DNA of 51,139 nt from an uncultured Prevotella sp. (GTDB taxonomy: Bacteria; Bacteroidota; Bacteroidia; Bacteroidales; Bacteroidaceae). Every line of letters starts with the position of its first letter. Position 1 is the stretch's first letter. The position numbers were made by a program, and so were the translations under genes. Location: the NCBI GenBank assembly GCA_900557255.1, contig USSA01000001.1, positions 1-51,139 of the forward strand. Direction: 5' to 3'. The notes under the pieces were generated by a model. The model saw only the letters and a program-made list of their open reading frames with translations, was not told the DNA's origin and did no database searches. Below are positions 7,787 to 17,314 of this stretch, piece by piece.

Positions 7787-10774
7787 CTATGATTTGCATA
7801 AAGCTGCGTATGGACAGTATTCGCAACGATGCTTATCATCTGTAGGTCGGAATGGCTGGTCCTTGTCAAAGATGTTGGCGATGAGAACTTTCAGTTGTTT
7901 CATAAACTCTTCTTCGTATACATCTATGCTACTGATGAGTTCCTTGCCCATTTTTAATGTCGGATCATAATCTTCTGCTCCTGCATTTTGTATAAACAGC
8001 AAGCCGGGAGATACGGGTTCTTGAGCCGGATTCAGATTCCTGTTGTGGCTTACAATAATCGAGTAGAGCATAGATTGTAAATAATAATCTGTATGCTTGT
8101 TGAGCATGGATGGATCAAACACTTCGCTCAGTTCTCTTGGACGTGTTGTTGAAATACGTCCTGTTTTATAGTCTATTACGCGGATTCGTTCTGCAAGATT
8201 ATTGCCATTTGCATTACCGTTAGCTGCAACAGCGTCCAGTCGGTCGATAAAACCTCCTATTGACAGAGATAAATTGCCGATACTTGTTTCTACTTCTACG
8301 TCAGTTTTTACAACCAGCTCTAATCCGAGTATGGTGAATGGAGCCTGGCGCATATCTATCGTGACAAGTTGCCGGATATATCTTGCTATTACTTCTTTAT
8401 TAATCAGTTGCAGACCATTATATTTTGGACGATACCCTGCAGCGCTAACTTTAAAGAGTTCTTCTCTGAACGCCTGATCTACCAAGCGATAAATCAGAGA
8501 TTCGTCTTTTAAGGCTTGCTCTAATTGCTCTTTTGATACAACGATAGGACGAGTCAGTTTGAGTTCTCCTTTACCGTCGGTTGTCAGAGCTTCGCTGCTT
8601 GCTAATCCCAGATAGAACAGTTCTGCTGCCCGATGGAATATATTTCCAAATACTTTGTTGTCTACTTCGTCCTCATCCATTTCATCTGGCTCAATCAATC
8701 CTTCTACATATTTATAGTAGAATTGCTTTTCACATCTCAAATATGTATTCAGAAATGTTGGCGTAAGCATTTTCAAATTCTTGAGCTGGCTGAGCGTATG
8801 CAGTTTTTTCTCTATTGGTTCATAAGTAGGACGCAGTGTGTTTTGTCCTGCAACCAAAGAAAAGCGCTCGATGTCATGATGGCTTTCTACCAGGAGTTGT
8901 AGCATAAAACGGCTCATCTCACCCGATTGGCCATCTTCTGTTGTGTTATTGTAACACAAAGTGATGTCGTGTGAGCGTTGGAGCAGACTGTGAAAATAAT
9001 AGGCGTATATAGCTACTTTGTTATCTACCGTAGTCAAGCCGTATGCCTTTCTCAATGAATAGGGAATAAATGAAGCATCGTTTACACCTTTTGGCAGTTT
9101 CCCTTCGTTGCATGAGAGTACTAAGATATGCTCGAAATCAAGATTTCGAGTTTCCAATACACCCATTACCTGTATTCCTTCTGCAGGTTCACCATGGAAA
9201 GGAATACTTGTAGATTGGATGAGCTGTTGGATGAGTCGTTCCAGAGTGATGCAGTCTACTGCTAAGTCTCCTGTCTGGATGAGTTCTTGCAGACGGTTCA
9301 ATAAGGTATAGGTCCGGAAGAGCGATTCCTGGAATAAAGGATCGTCCTGTTCTTTACTATTCACACCTATTGTCTTCAAAATATCCAGCAGATACTGGAT
9401 GAGTCTCAAGTTGTATTCATTTTCTGTTGCAGTCTCACCCAAATCTTTGAAAAGCAGTGACAAGCCTTCATCACCATCCATGCTTAGGAATTGGCGGGTA
9501 GGATAGAACTGCTTCTGCTCGTCAAGAGCGCTCAAGAGTTTGCTATAATTTTGAGAAATATAGCGTGTGTATGGATGACGAAGTGCCATGAGTACATTAT
9601 GTAAGCGATAGTTGTTACTATGCTTGGGGTGACCTACGCCCTGCAACTTAATGAGCTGTTGCAGCAAGCTGTAGAATGGTGTCTGTTGAAGCGGATAGCC
9701 CAATGTTATATTATATGCTAACTTGTCGTTCTCAGAATAATCTGGCAACGACTTGATGTCTTCGTTTGTAGGAAGACTATGTATAACACTTTGCAACAAT
9801 CCTTCATCGGCTAATACTATAGCTACTTTTTTTCCATATTTATAGCGTTTCTTTTCTTTAAGCCATTGGTTTACATAGCGGGCCTGAATGTTTTCTGTAG
9901 ATGCCGATATGTATGTAATGTCTTTATTGTTATCAAAGTTATGATAAATTTCACGAAGATCATGAGGAGGCATCTCATTCAATTCGTTAGGATAATATTT
10001 GAGATATTCACGAATATAGTGACCTGCCTCATGATTGTTTTGCATATAATAGTCATCGTAGTCCCAATAGAAATGTGCTTTACCCTCTTTCATCAAGCGG
10101 TCGCAGAGTTTCCGTTCTACTACCTGCATCATATTAAAACCGACAAAGAGATATTTCTTGTGTTGGAATTTGATATTTTCATCATTTACAACTTTCCTGT
10201 ACAGAGCCCCCTCATAAGCCAATCCCTGTTCTTCAAGGCGCATGTTGAACTGCTTATAGATATCAAGAAAATGGCTCCATAATTGTAGAAATCTCTTTTT
10301 GAGTTCTGAGTTGTGATCATCGTTGAAATTGCTGAAAAATTTTTTAATCAGCGTTTTCTGTTCTTCTGTAAGATATGAGATGTCATCAAGTTCATGTATA
10401 TTGCTAAGATTGGCAAAGAGTTTTTCTGCTTCTGCCATGTTTTTATCAATATCGTCAAAATCTGTGATAAGAAGTTGTCCCCATCCGTAAAAATGGTCTA
10501 GGGTCTCATCAATACCAGTGCAGGCTACGAATGTTTTATGTAAATCGCAAACAAGTTTGATTGGGTCTCCAACTTTCAATGTGCTATGTTTGCGAAAAAG
10601 GTCGCTGATTGTAATGTAAGATGGCGACCAGATAGGGTGATCAGTCAAACGGGCCAAACTCTCGTTGAGGAAAAGAGCGGCGCGTTTGTTTGGAAACACG
10701 ACGGCAATGTCGCTGAGATTGTTTCCATATTTCTCGAGAATATCTCTTGCTACATATTTTAAAAACTCTTTCAT
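7787..10774 (-). CDS. AddB-like PD-(D/E)XK nuclease / inactive helicase subunit
   Basis: A 995-residue protein with the architecture of the AddB partner in AddAB-type double-strand-break resection. The N-terminus has DIAVVFPNKRAALFLNESLA in place of a canonical Walker motif. The middle is helicase-like without obvious catalytic motifs (VMGVLETRNLDFEHILVLSCNEG resembles the motif-V region). The C-terminus has a RecB-family nuclease domain with VIDYKTGR and LQSMLYSI. An iron-sulphur cluster is suggested by a Cys in YLRCEKQFYYKYV and three in CEYCPYAALC at the very end, as in AddB. It follows the AddA-like gene by 76 bases. The pair is expected to process DNA ends for RecA. Confidence 0.88.
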   Translation of the reverse strand: MKEFLKYVARDILEKYGNNLSDIAVVFPNKRAALFLNESLARLTDHPIWSPSYITISDLFRKHSTLKVGDPIKLVCDLHKTFVACTGIDETLDHFYGWGQLLITDFDDIDKNMAEAEKLFANLSNIHELDDISYLTEEQKTLIKKFFSNFNDDHNSELKKRFLQLWSHFLDIYKQFNMRLEEQGLAYEGALYRKVVNDENIKFQHKKYLFVGFNMMQVVERKLCDRLMKEGKAHFYWDYDDYYMQNNHEAGHYIREYLKYYPNELNEMPPHDLREIYHNFDNNKDITYISASTENIQARYVNQWLKEKKRYKYGKKVAIVLADEGLLQSVIHSLPTNEDIKSLPDYSENDKLAYNITLGYPLQQTPFYSLLQQLIKLQGVGHPKHSNNYRLHNVLMALRHPYTRYISQNYSKLLSALDEQKQFYPTRQFLSMDGDEGLSLLFKDLGETATENEYNLRLIQYLLDILKTIGVNSKEQDDPLFQESLFRTYTLLNRLQELIQTGDLAVDCITLERLIQQLIQSTSIPFHGEPAEGIQVMGVLETRNLDFEHILVLSCNEGKLPKGVNDASFIPYSLRKAYGLTTVDNKVAIYAYYFHSLLQRSHDITLCYNNTTEDGQSGEMSRFMLQLLVESHHDIERFSLVAGQNTLRPTYEPIEKKLHTLSQLKNLKMLTPTFLNTYLRCEKQFYYKYVEGLIEPDEMDEDEVDNKVFGNIFHRAAELFYLGLASSEALTTDGKGELKLTRPIVVSKEQLEQALKDESLIYRLVDQAFREELFKVSAAGYRPKYNGLQLINKEVIARYIRQLVTIDMRQAPFTILGLELVVKTDVEVETSIGNLSLSIGGFIDRLDAVAANGNANGNNLAERIRVIDYKTGRISTTRPRELSEVFDPSMLNKHTDYYLQSMLYSIIVSHNRNLNPAQEPVSPGLLFIQNAGAEDYDPTLKMGKELISSIDVYEEEFMKQLKVLIANIFDKDQPFRPTDDKHRCEYCPYAALCKS

Positions 10775-10850
10775 ATCTTAATGGACTTTTCAATGTTTGC
10801 AACTGTTCTTTATGTTGCCCTACTTTTTGGAAAGGGGCAATAGAACCATA

Positions 10851-13800
10851 TTATTTTATTACTTCAACTATTCTGTTAGGGTATACATACCATAGATAAC
10901 CTTTTACTCGGTGATGTCCCATACTTTTTAACAAGCCGATGTATTTTCTAACCTGTTCATGGTGTTCTACTTTCTGTTTACCGAATTTGAAGTCTACCAC
11001 GATGGTTTCTTTTTTTGAGTTTTGCATCACGCGGTCTGGACGGTATTCAGCCACTTTTCCATTTTCAACTGTCAGGATAGAACATTCATTTAGTATGGTC
11101 AGTTCCTTATCAAACCATTTTGCGACCTTGGGTGATTCAAGTCTTTTCCTGATCATCTCCTTTATTTTCTCAGGTGTGAGGTCTTGATCGTATAAAAGTC
11201 CGTCTAACTCCAACTGTTTCAGGGCTCCATCAATATCATCAACCGTGCGGATTGTAGAAAAGAGGTTGTGCAAAATGGTACCCATTTTGATATAAAACTT
11301 CTGTTGTTCTTCTGTTTCATCACACTTTATAAAGTCACGGCTCTGGTTACTTTGTCTGAATTCTGGCATTTCAGGCGTAACATTTATTTTAATTTCTAAA
11401 GGTTGAGAATAGGCTGAGAGCACGTTTGTATCCTTCTTCTCGTTTGATTTCTTGGAAGAATCAGGTACATATATTTCATTATAGCAGAAAGATATGTCAT
11501 CTGTTTTGGCATCAGAACCTATTCCTGTTAACTCCATCTTTACATCATTAGCTTCAAGTCGGCTGGCTACCTTGTCGAGTACAGATTCAATAATGGCAGA
11601 ACGATATGCACTATTAGCTCGTTTGCCAATTACAATCAGGTTGTGACTGGCACGTGTGAAGGCTACATAAAGCAGATTCAAATTGTCGACTATGTTTTGC
11701 AGATGTTCATGATTATAATCTGCTTCATATATACTTTGCTTCATCAGTTTAGCACTGAAATCTATAGGTACCAGTGGAAGCTCGTTGTATGGAGCTTCTT
11801 GCGGTGTGCACCAGATAGTGTTGGCTTTTTCTAGTTGCCAGTCACAGTAAGGCATGATAACATGATCGTATTCCAGTCCCTTACTCTTATGTATAGTAAG
11901 GAATCTGATACCTCCATCGCCATCGCTATGAATGCTTTTTTCGTGAATACGGTTATCCCACTCTTTCAGAAATCCAGTGATATCACTACTGTTATCTGTG
12001 AGATATTTACTTAAGCAATCATAAAAAGTACAGATGTAGGCAGTTTGCTTGATCATGTCTTTTATTTCGCCAAGTTTAAGTTCTGCAAAAAGGCGTTCTG
12101 TGAGATCGAACAGTGGCATTTCCAGATACTCAGAACGATTGGTCAAAAGTTGTTCCGGCATATTTCCAGCTACAGAATACGTGTCACAAAACTTGTTGAG
12201 AGTTGCTAATGCAATATTATCATTTGGGTGTACCAGTATGTAGAGAGCGTTAACCAATGTGCATACTGCTTGGGAGGCATCCAGCCTGAATGCCTCATCT
12301 GAAACCAACGGATAGTCGGAATGGTTCATAAAATACTCAGCAATGTCCTGTATGTTACGGTTGCTTCTTACCAGGATTGCTATTTTGTTGCAAGGAACAC
12401 CTCTTTCAACCAACTTGTCTACAGTGTCCAATGTTGTTTGCATCATTCTGTCTTCAATATTTTCACCGCCCAGGAGCTGAATACTGATAGAACCATTAGG
12501 ATTAGAATGGTGGTCTGGTACTCGCTGGCAGACATCGCTATATGCGCTTTCCAGCTGTTTACATTCCTCAGGACATTTATCTTTCAGGTCTTCAATCTCC
12601 AATTTTACTGCTTCTGTGAAAAAAGCATTGTTAAACTCAATGATGTTTCTATCAGAGCGGTAGTTGGTACCCAAAGTTTCTATGCTTACTTTTTTCGCGC
12701 TTTTATTAAATTCTTTATCAATATTATTGAGCAGTCTCCAATCGCCGGATCGCCATCTGTAAATACTTTGTTTTACGTCACCAACAATGAGGTTGCCAGC
12801 ATCTTCTCTACTCATGGTTTCTTCGAGCAGCACTTTAAAGTTCTTCCATTGGATGGTGCTAGTATCTTGAAACTCGTCAATCATTATATGGTCGAGTTGA
12901 GTGCCAATCTTTTCAAAGATGAATGGCGAATCGCTATCCTTTATCAGTGAGTTGAGCAAGGTCTGAGTATCGCTCAAAAGGAATCGGTTTGCCTCTCTGT
13001 TCATCTCCCTGACTTTTTTATCTATGCTTCCCAAAAGGCGGAGCTGATTAAGATGCTTTATGGTCAGATCGGTACTTTTGAAGATTCGGGTGAGTCTTGG
13101 ACGATTATCTTCTGCAAACAGCAGAATAGGGTAGAGCACCGATTCTACATAATTGAAGATATCAGTACAATTTTTTACATCAGATTTTTTGACCCATGCT
13201 TCCGGACTTTCCCGACATTTACAGAAAGTATCATTATGTAGATCATCATCACTGTATTTGCCATTTTTCAGCTTGTTGAAATAGCTCCAAATACCTCTCG
13301 TTTTTCCAGCTAAGTCGTCTGACGTAAAGCCTTCTTCTTCAAGGGAATCGAAAAAAGTAGCAGCAATTTCTTTAAGCTGCTCTTTTGCCTTATTGCGCAT
13401 TTTCTTCATTCGGTCGGTAAAATCCTTGAAGAAATCTTCTTGTTCCATCAATTCTGTCAGCTTGTTGGAATGAGCTTTGTAATAATCCTTGAATATGTTC
13501 TCACCGAATTTCTTGATCTGTCCTATGACATTCCAACTCTTTTCATCATCAATATTTTCTTTGATATAATCCATAATCCAGAAAAGTAGACGATCGGTAT
13601 CTTCAAGACTTTCTATAAGTTCATCAACGGCATGCTGTTCTATTTGATAGTCATTGAGTTCTATCCGTAAATTGGCAGTCAGATCAAGTTCACGTGCTAG
13701 ATTTCTCAATACACTCTGAAAGAACGTATCGATGGTCATAACCCGGAAATAGTTATAATTATGTATGAGCAAATGCAGTGCTGATTCTGCATTTTTCTGA

Positions 13801-14063
13801 ATTTGTTTGGATGAAAGATACGGTAAAGCCTGCTGTATTTGATTTACATAATCGTTTGCTTCTGGTAGTCCGTGTGCAATTTCGTATAATTTTCCTAAGA
13901 TACGCATTTTCATTTCTTCAGTAGCTTTGTTGGTGAAGGTTACTGCAAGAATGGTTCTGTAGGAAGCAGGATTAGCTATCACGAGTGTCATATACTCGCG
14001 AGCCAAAGTAAATGTTTTACCTGATCCTGCACTTGCTTTATAAACAGTTAGTTGTGAACTCAT
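10851..14063 (-). CDS. AddA-like UvrD/Rep helicase-nuclease
   Basis: A 1070-residue superfamily 1A helicase fused to a nuclease, equivalent to AddA/RecB. Motifs in order: Walker A ASAGSGKTFTLA (about 10-21), motif Ia TFTNKATEEM, motif II DEFQDTS (about 400), motif III VGDVKQSIYRWR, motif V FLTIHKSKGLEYDHVIMP, motif VI LLYVAFTRASHNLIVIG. The C-terminal nuclease active site appears as PDRVM then IVVDFKFGKQ. It starts the recombination pair with the AddB-like gene. The complex is expected to unwind and resect double-strand ends. Confidence 0.93.
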   Translation of the reverse strand: MSSQLTVYKASAGSGKTFTLAREYMTLVIANPASYRTILAVTFTNKATEEMKMRILGKLYEIAHGLPEANDYVNQIQQALPYLSSKQIQKNAESALHLLIHNYNYFRVMTIDTFFQSVLRNLARELDLTANLRIELNDYQIEQHAVDELIESLEDTDRLLFWIMDYIKENIDDEKSWNVIGQIKKFGENIFKDYYKAHSNKLTELMEQEDFFKDFTDRMKKMRNKAKEQLKEIAATFFDSLEEEGFTSDDLAGKTRGIWSYFNKLKNGKYSDDDLHNDTFCKCRESPEAWVKKSDVKNCTDIFNYVESVLYPILLFAEDNRPRLTRIFKSTDLTIKHLNQLRLLGSIDKKVREMNREANRFLLSDTQTLLNSLIKDSDSPFIFEKIGTQLDHIMIDEFQDTSTIQWKNFKVLLEETMSREDAGNLIVGDVKQSIYRWRSGDWRLLNNIDKEFNKSAKKVSIETLGTNYRSDRNIIEFNNAFFTEAVKLEIEDLKDKCPEECKQLESAYSDVCQRVPDHHSNPNGSISIQLLGGENIEDRMMQTTLDTVDKLVERGVPCNKIAILVRSNRNIQDIAEYFMNHSDYPLVSDEAFRLDASQAVCTLVNALYILVHPNDNIALATLNKFCDTYSVAGNMPEQLLTNRSEYLEMPLFDLTERLFAELKLGEIKDMIKQTAYICTFYDCLSKYLTDNSSDITGFLKEWDNRIHEKSIHSDGDGGIRFLTIHKSKGLEYDHVIMPYCDWQLEKANTIWCTPQEAPYNELPLVPIDFSAKLMKQSIYEADYNHEHLQNIVDNLNLLYVAFTRASHNLIVIGKRANSAYRSAIIESVLDKVASRLEANDVKMELTGIGSDAKTDDISFCYNEIYVPDSSKKSNEKKDTNVLSAYSQPLEIKINVTPEMPEFRQSNQSRDFIKCDETEEQQKFYIKMGTILHNLFSTIRTVDDIDGALKQLELDGLLYDQDLTPEKIKEMIRKRLESPKVAKWFDKELTILNECSILTVENGKVAEYRPDRVMQNSKKETIVVDFKFGKQKVEHHEQVRKYIGLLKSMGHHRVKGYLWYVYPNRIVEVIK

Positions 14064-14134
14064 ATTTTGATTTTTTTATGATGTTATTGATATTGTGCCC
14101 TAGAAATCATGTTTTATCCATGCTTTTATGAATA

Positions 14135-16261
14135 TTACCAATCTCTAAATAGTTCAAAACCGAAGCGACAGCCTATGCCATTAAACTTCGTGTTTTTGAA
14201 GGCTGCAAAGAATCCTAATGTAATAGCTCTTGTTGTTACTCCATATCCCCATTCTGTATATGGGTGTAAATGGTTTACAACAAGACTGCTTACATACAGA
14301 CGCTCTGCTTCTATATATTTCCCAATCAGGGGGAGCCATGCAGTTGCAATCATGGGAGCTTCATAAGTGAAATTTCCGCGAACGTAATAATCACTGGCAT
14401 TATACCATTGAGATGGCAGTAATTCGAATTCTCCACTCCAGCTATCATTCCAGCCTCCAGGAATATTGTCGTCATGGAAATTGGTATAGTCAACGAAGTC
14501 CCAATGATCACCTTTGCGGGTATAAAAGCCAGCTCCTAACCTTATAGAATATGATTGACGGCGTGATGCTTGAAAAATAGTTTGTGCATCTGCTTCAACC
14601 CGTTCGTAGTCTATGTTTGAACCTAGTAGGTTTTTCCATCCCTTTTCATAGTCTATTTTAAAGATGGAGCCTTTCTTACCCCATGGTAAGAGTTCTAAAG
14701 CTACAGCTGGTGCTACTGACACATATTTGCTTGGATAATTAAACAGTTTATAGAAACTTTCTACTACAGCTTTTCGTTGATGTGAAACTAAACCTACTTC
14801 AAAACCGACATAGTCGTTGAAACTCCAGTGGTTAGTAAGACGAAGGTAATCATCTTTAAACTCTGTCAGTTTCCTGTTATTAGCATCAATATCTGTTGAA
14901 ATTTCCGGTAATGACAATCCTGGATATTCTGAGAATAGTGGATATAGAAAATCGTTATCTTCAGGTTTGCTGATGCCTAACATCTTTCGTGCAACACGAT
15001 TATTCGATATTCTATTGCCGTTACCGATTTCTAACTTCAGATATCCATTGTGCTTCGGGTTATAGTTGAATGTCAATGGTATATTGAAATAAAATCTGTG
15101 TTGTTTCATACTGTAACCTCCTTTAAAGCGAAGCCCCAATTCCAGATTTTCTGTAAACCTGTAGCCTCCCTTTAGGTCAAACTTGTATACAATTCCTTTT
15201 CGTTCGGAATATCCCATATAGAGTGGGTTGAGAATAGGACTGATACGGAAGTAGCCTTGGTTTTGCTTTCCGAAGCCTTGAGAAATCCTGTTTAATACAT
15301 TGTCACCTATAACATCCCAAAGTATGTCTTTTGCAAAGTTTTTCTCTGGTGTGTTGTTGTTCAATGAATCTGTTATTTGTTTTCTTTTTTCGTAGAATTT
15401 TTTGTATATGTCAGCCTCATCTTGGTTTAACTCAATTGGGCGCACTTTTGCCATTAATGCTGTGTCGGCAACATTATTGAGTGAATCACTTAATATTTTC
15501 GGCAGTCCGTATACAGTTGTATACATGCCCGTTATCTTGTTACCCATAAAACTGAAGTTGGCTCTCATGCTGCACCTTGCAGGAGAAAGTGAACCAAATC
15601 CGTCTTTACCCATAATAATAGAGATATAGAAACGGGTCATATCATATTCGCCCTCAAAGTCTACCATGCTTATCTTGCCGGTTTTTGAATCAACAATGGC
15701 ACGTGCTTCAATAACTTGGGTGTTTTTGAGACGTGGATATACGTAGACTTGTGCTTTGCCGAATGGTAATTGGGTGACGGCATATTTATAATATCTGCGA
15801 TTCTTATAGTGGAAAGGAGAAAGAATATTCGTTTCGAAAAGTGTTTCTCCATATATCGTTGGAGTCATGTATTTCAAAACAGATGACAATGTGTTGCTTC
15901 TATGCGGAATGGTGCTTATGTTCAGCAAACGCTTGGCAACTGGTCTGCCATTTGCGTCTAGCGTCATTTGGTTATAAAACTCGCTGATGAATCTTCTGCC
16001 ACCGCCATGAGCCACCGCATACATTGTCGGAACTAGCATGAGCGTTGCATTACGTTTGTTTGTTTTGATTTGAAATTTAGTGTAGGCATAACTCTTGTGC
16101 TCAGCTCTACCTGTTGTGTCAACAGATTGTGAATATTTAAATACCAAACACATCACCGAGTCACTAAAGGCGTCTCTCGGTGACATTCTTCTTGCATGTG
16201 CTGCAAAAGCCATCATGCAGAAGATAATCGTCAAAATGATGTGTGTTTGATATTTCTTCAT
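14135..16261 (-). CDS. DUF5686-type outer-membrane beta-barrel protein
   Basis: A 708-residue protein with an N-terminal signal peptide (cleavage likely near AFAAHA, residues 18-23) and a long beta-rich body ending in aromatic strand-like segments and a terminal Phe/Trp region (FGFELFRDW), as in outer-membrane barrels. The segment around VDSKTGKISMVDFEGEYDMTRFYI, followed by ARCSMRANFSFMGNKITGMYTTVYG, resembles the Bacteroidetes DUF5686 family. Members often carry an N-terminal carboxypeptidase-regulatory-like domain; none is evident here. Substrate and role are unknown. It lies downstream of the primary sigma-factor gene and upstream of the AddAB-like genes on the same strand. Confidence 0.75.
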   Translation of the reverse strand: MKKYQTHIILTIIFCMMAFAAHARRMSPRDAFSDSVMCLVFKYSQSVDTTGRAEHKSYAYTKFQIKTNKRNATLMLVPTMYAVAHGGGRRFISEFYNQMTLDANGRPVAKRLLNISTIPHRSNTLSSVLKYMTPTIYGETLFETNILSPFHYKNRRYYKYAVTQLPFGKAQVYVYPRLKNTQVIEARAIVDSKTGKISMVDFEGEYDMTRFYISIIMGKDGFGSLSPARCSMRANFSFMGNKITGMYTTVYGLPKILSDSLNNVADTALMAKVRPIELNQDEADIYKKFYEKRKQITDSLNNNTPEKNFAKDILWDVIGDNVLNRISQGFGKQNQGYFRISPILNPLYMGYSERKGIVYKFDLKGGYRFTENLELGLRFKGGYSMKQHRFYFNIPLTFNYNPKHNGYLKLEIGNGNRISNNRVARKMLGISKPEDNDFLYPLFSEYPGLSLPEISTDIDANNRKLTEFKDDYLRLTNHWSFNDYVGFEVGLVSHQRKAVVESFYKLFNYPSKYVSVAPAVALELLPWGKKGSIFKIDYEKGWKNLLGSNIDYERVEADAQTIFQASRRQSYSIRLGAGFYTRKGDHWDFVDYTNFHDDNIPGGWNDSWSGEFELLPSQWYNASDYYVRGNFTYEAPMIATAWLPLIGKYIEAERLYVSSLVVNHLHPYTEWGYGVTTRAITLGFFAAFKNTKFNGIGCRFGFELFRDW

Positions 16262-16325
16262 CTATTATGAGTTAAGATGTTACTTGGCAGAAAAACTATG
16301 CCAAATATTTTGGGCAGCAGCTTTC

Positions 16326-17198
16326 CTAACCAAGATATTTCATAAGGATTCCTATCTTCCCGGATTCTCTCAGTTTGGTGATGCTTTTTTCTCTTATTTG
16401 GCGAACTCGCTCACGGGTCAGTCCCATTTTATCACCAATTTCTTCGAGTCCCTTTTCTGTTTCCCCAATTCCGTAGCATGCGCAGATAATTTTCAGTTCG
16501 CGATCCTTGAGGCAAACTTTTAAAACCTGTCTTAGGTCTTGTGCCATACTTTCATGGTCAACCTGCTTGTCTGTTCTGGCATCGTCTCCGCTTGCCATTA
16601 CATCTGCCATAGAGTTGTCATCGTCATCACTGAATGGAGCATCGATGCTTACATGATGACCACTGGCAGCCATGCTCTGAGAAATCTTGTCCTCGTCAAC
16701 ACCCGTTCTGGCAGCAAGTTCTTCAACGCTTGGACGGCGTTGGTTTTCCTGCTCAAACTTATTAATTTCCTGGTTTACCTTATTGAGTGATCCTACCTGG
16801 TTGAGAGGAAGTCGAACAATTCGGCTTTGCTCTGCTATTGCCTGTAAAATACTCTGACGAATCCACCATACAGCGTATGAGATAAATTTGAACCCTCGTG
16901 TTTCGTCGAAGCGTTCTGCAGCCTTGATGAGTCCGATGTTTCCTTCGTCAATCAAGTCTGTCAAGGTGAGTCCCTGGTGCTGATATTGTTTTGCTACCGA
17001 CACCACAAAACGTAAGTTGGCTTCAATCAACTTATTTTTTGCTCTTTCGCCAGCTCTACCTCCCTTGCGGATAGCTTGAGCCAATTCTATTTCTTCATCA
17101 ATAGAAACCATAGGGGCTCTACCTATCTCTACAAGATATTTGTCGAGGGCTTCACTATTACGATTGGTTATACTCTTTTGTATCTTAAGCTGTCTCAT
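16326..17198 (-). CDS. rpoD: Primary RNA polymerase sigma factor
   Basis: A 290-residue housekeeping sigma factor of the short Bacteroidetes type. Region 1.2 is [22 protein letters not shown] (about 15-36). Region 2 includes [56 protein letters not shown]. Region 3 starts near [16 protein letters not shown]. Region 4 ends with [28 protein letters not shown]. Region 1.1 is missing, as is normal for this phylum. An acidic stretch ([15 protein letters not shown]) sits in the region 3 linker. This protein recognises the TAnnTTTG promoters seen across the window. Confidence 0.95.
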   Translation of the reverse strand: MRQLKIQKSITNRNSEALDKYLVEIGRAPMVSIDEEIELAQAIRKGGRAGERAKNKLIEANLRFVVSVAKQYQHQGLTLTDLIDEGNIGLIKAAERFDETRGFKFISYAVWWIRQSILQAIAEQSRIVRLPLNQVGSLNKVNQEINKFEQENQRRPSVEELAARTGVDEDKISQSMAASGHHVSIDAPFSDDDDNSMADVMASGDDARTDKQVDHESMAQDLRQVLKVCLKDRELKIICACYGIGETEKGLEEIGDKMGLTRERVRQIREKSITKLRESGKIGILMKYLG

Positions 17199-17234
17199 TA
17201 TCTTTCCTCTTAGTTACACATTGCACAATTGGCG

Positions 17235-17242
17235 CAAAGATA
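17235..17242 (-). promoter_or_regulatory. -7 box of the primary sigma-factor gene
   Basis: TATCTTTG on the minus strand, 37 bases before the start codon, matches TAnnTTTG. No good -33 TTTG was seen at 19-20 bases. Confidence 0.6.
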
Positions 17243-17314
17243 ATAAAAATATTGATACATGACTAGATTTATAACTTACTTTAACGTAATTAACCTAACT
17301 TACTCATTTAAAGG

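Noticed and set aside
12321..12950. 209-codon plus-strand ORF inside the AddA-like gene
   Set aside because: It is antisense to helicase motifs II and III and is a shadow of a real gene.
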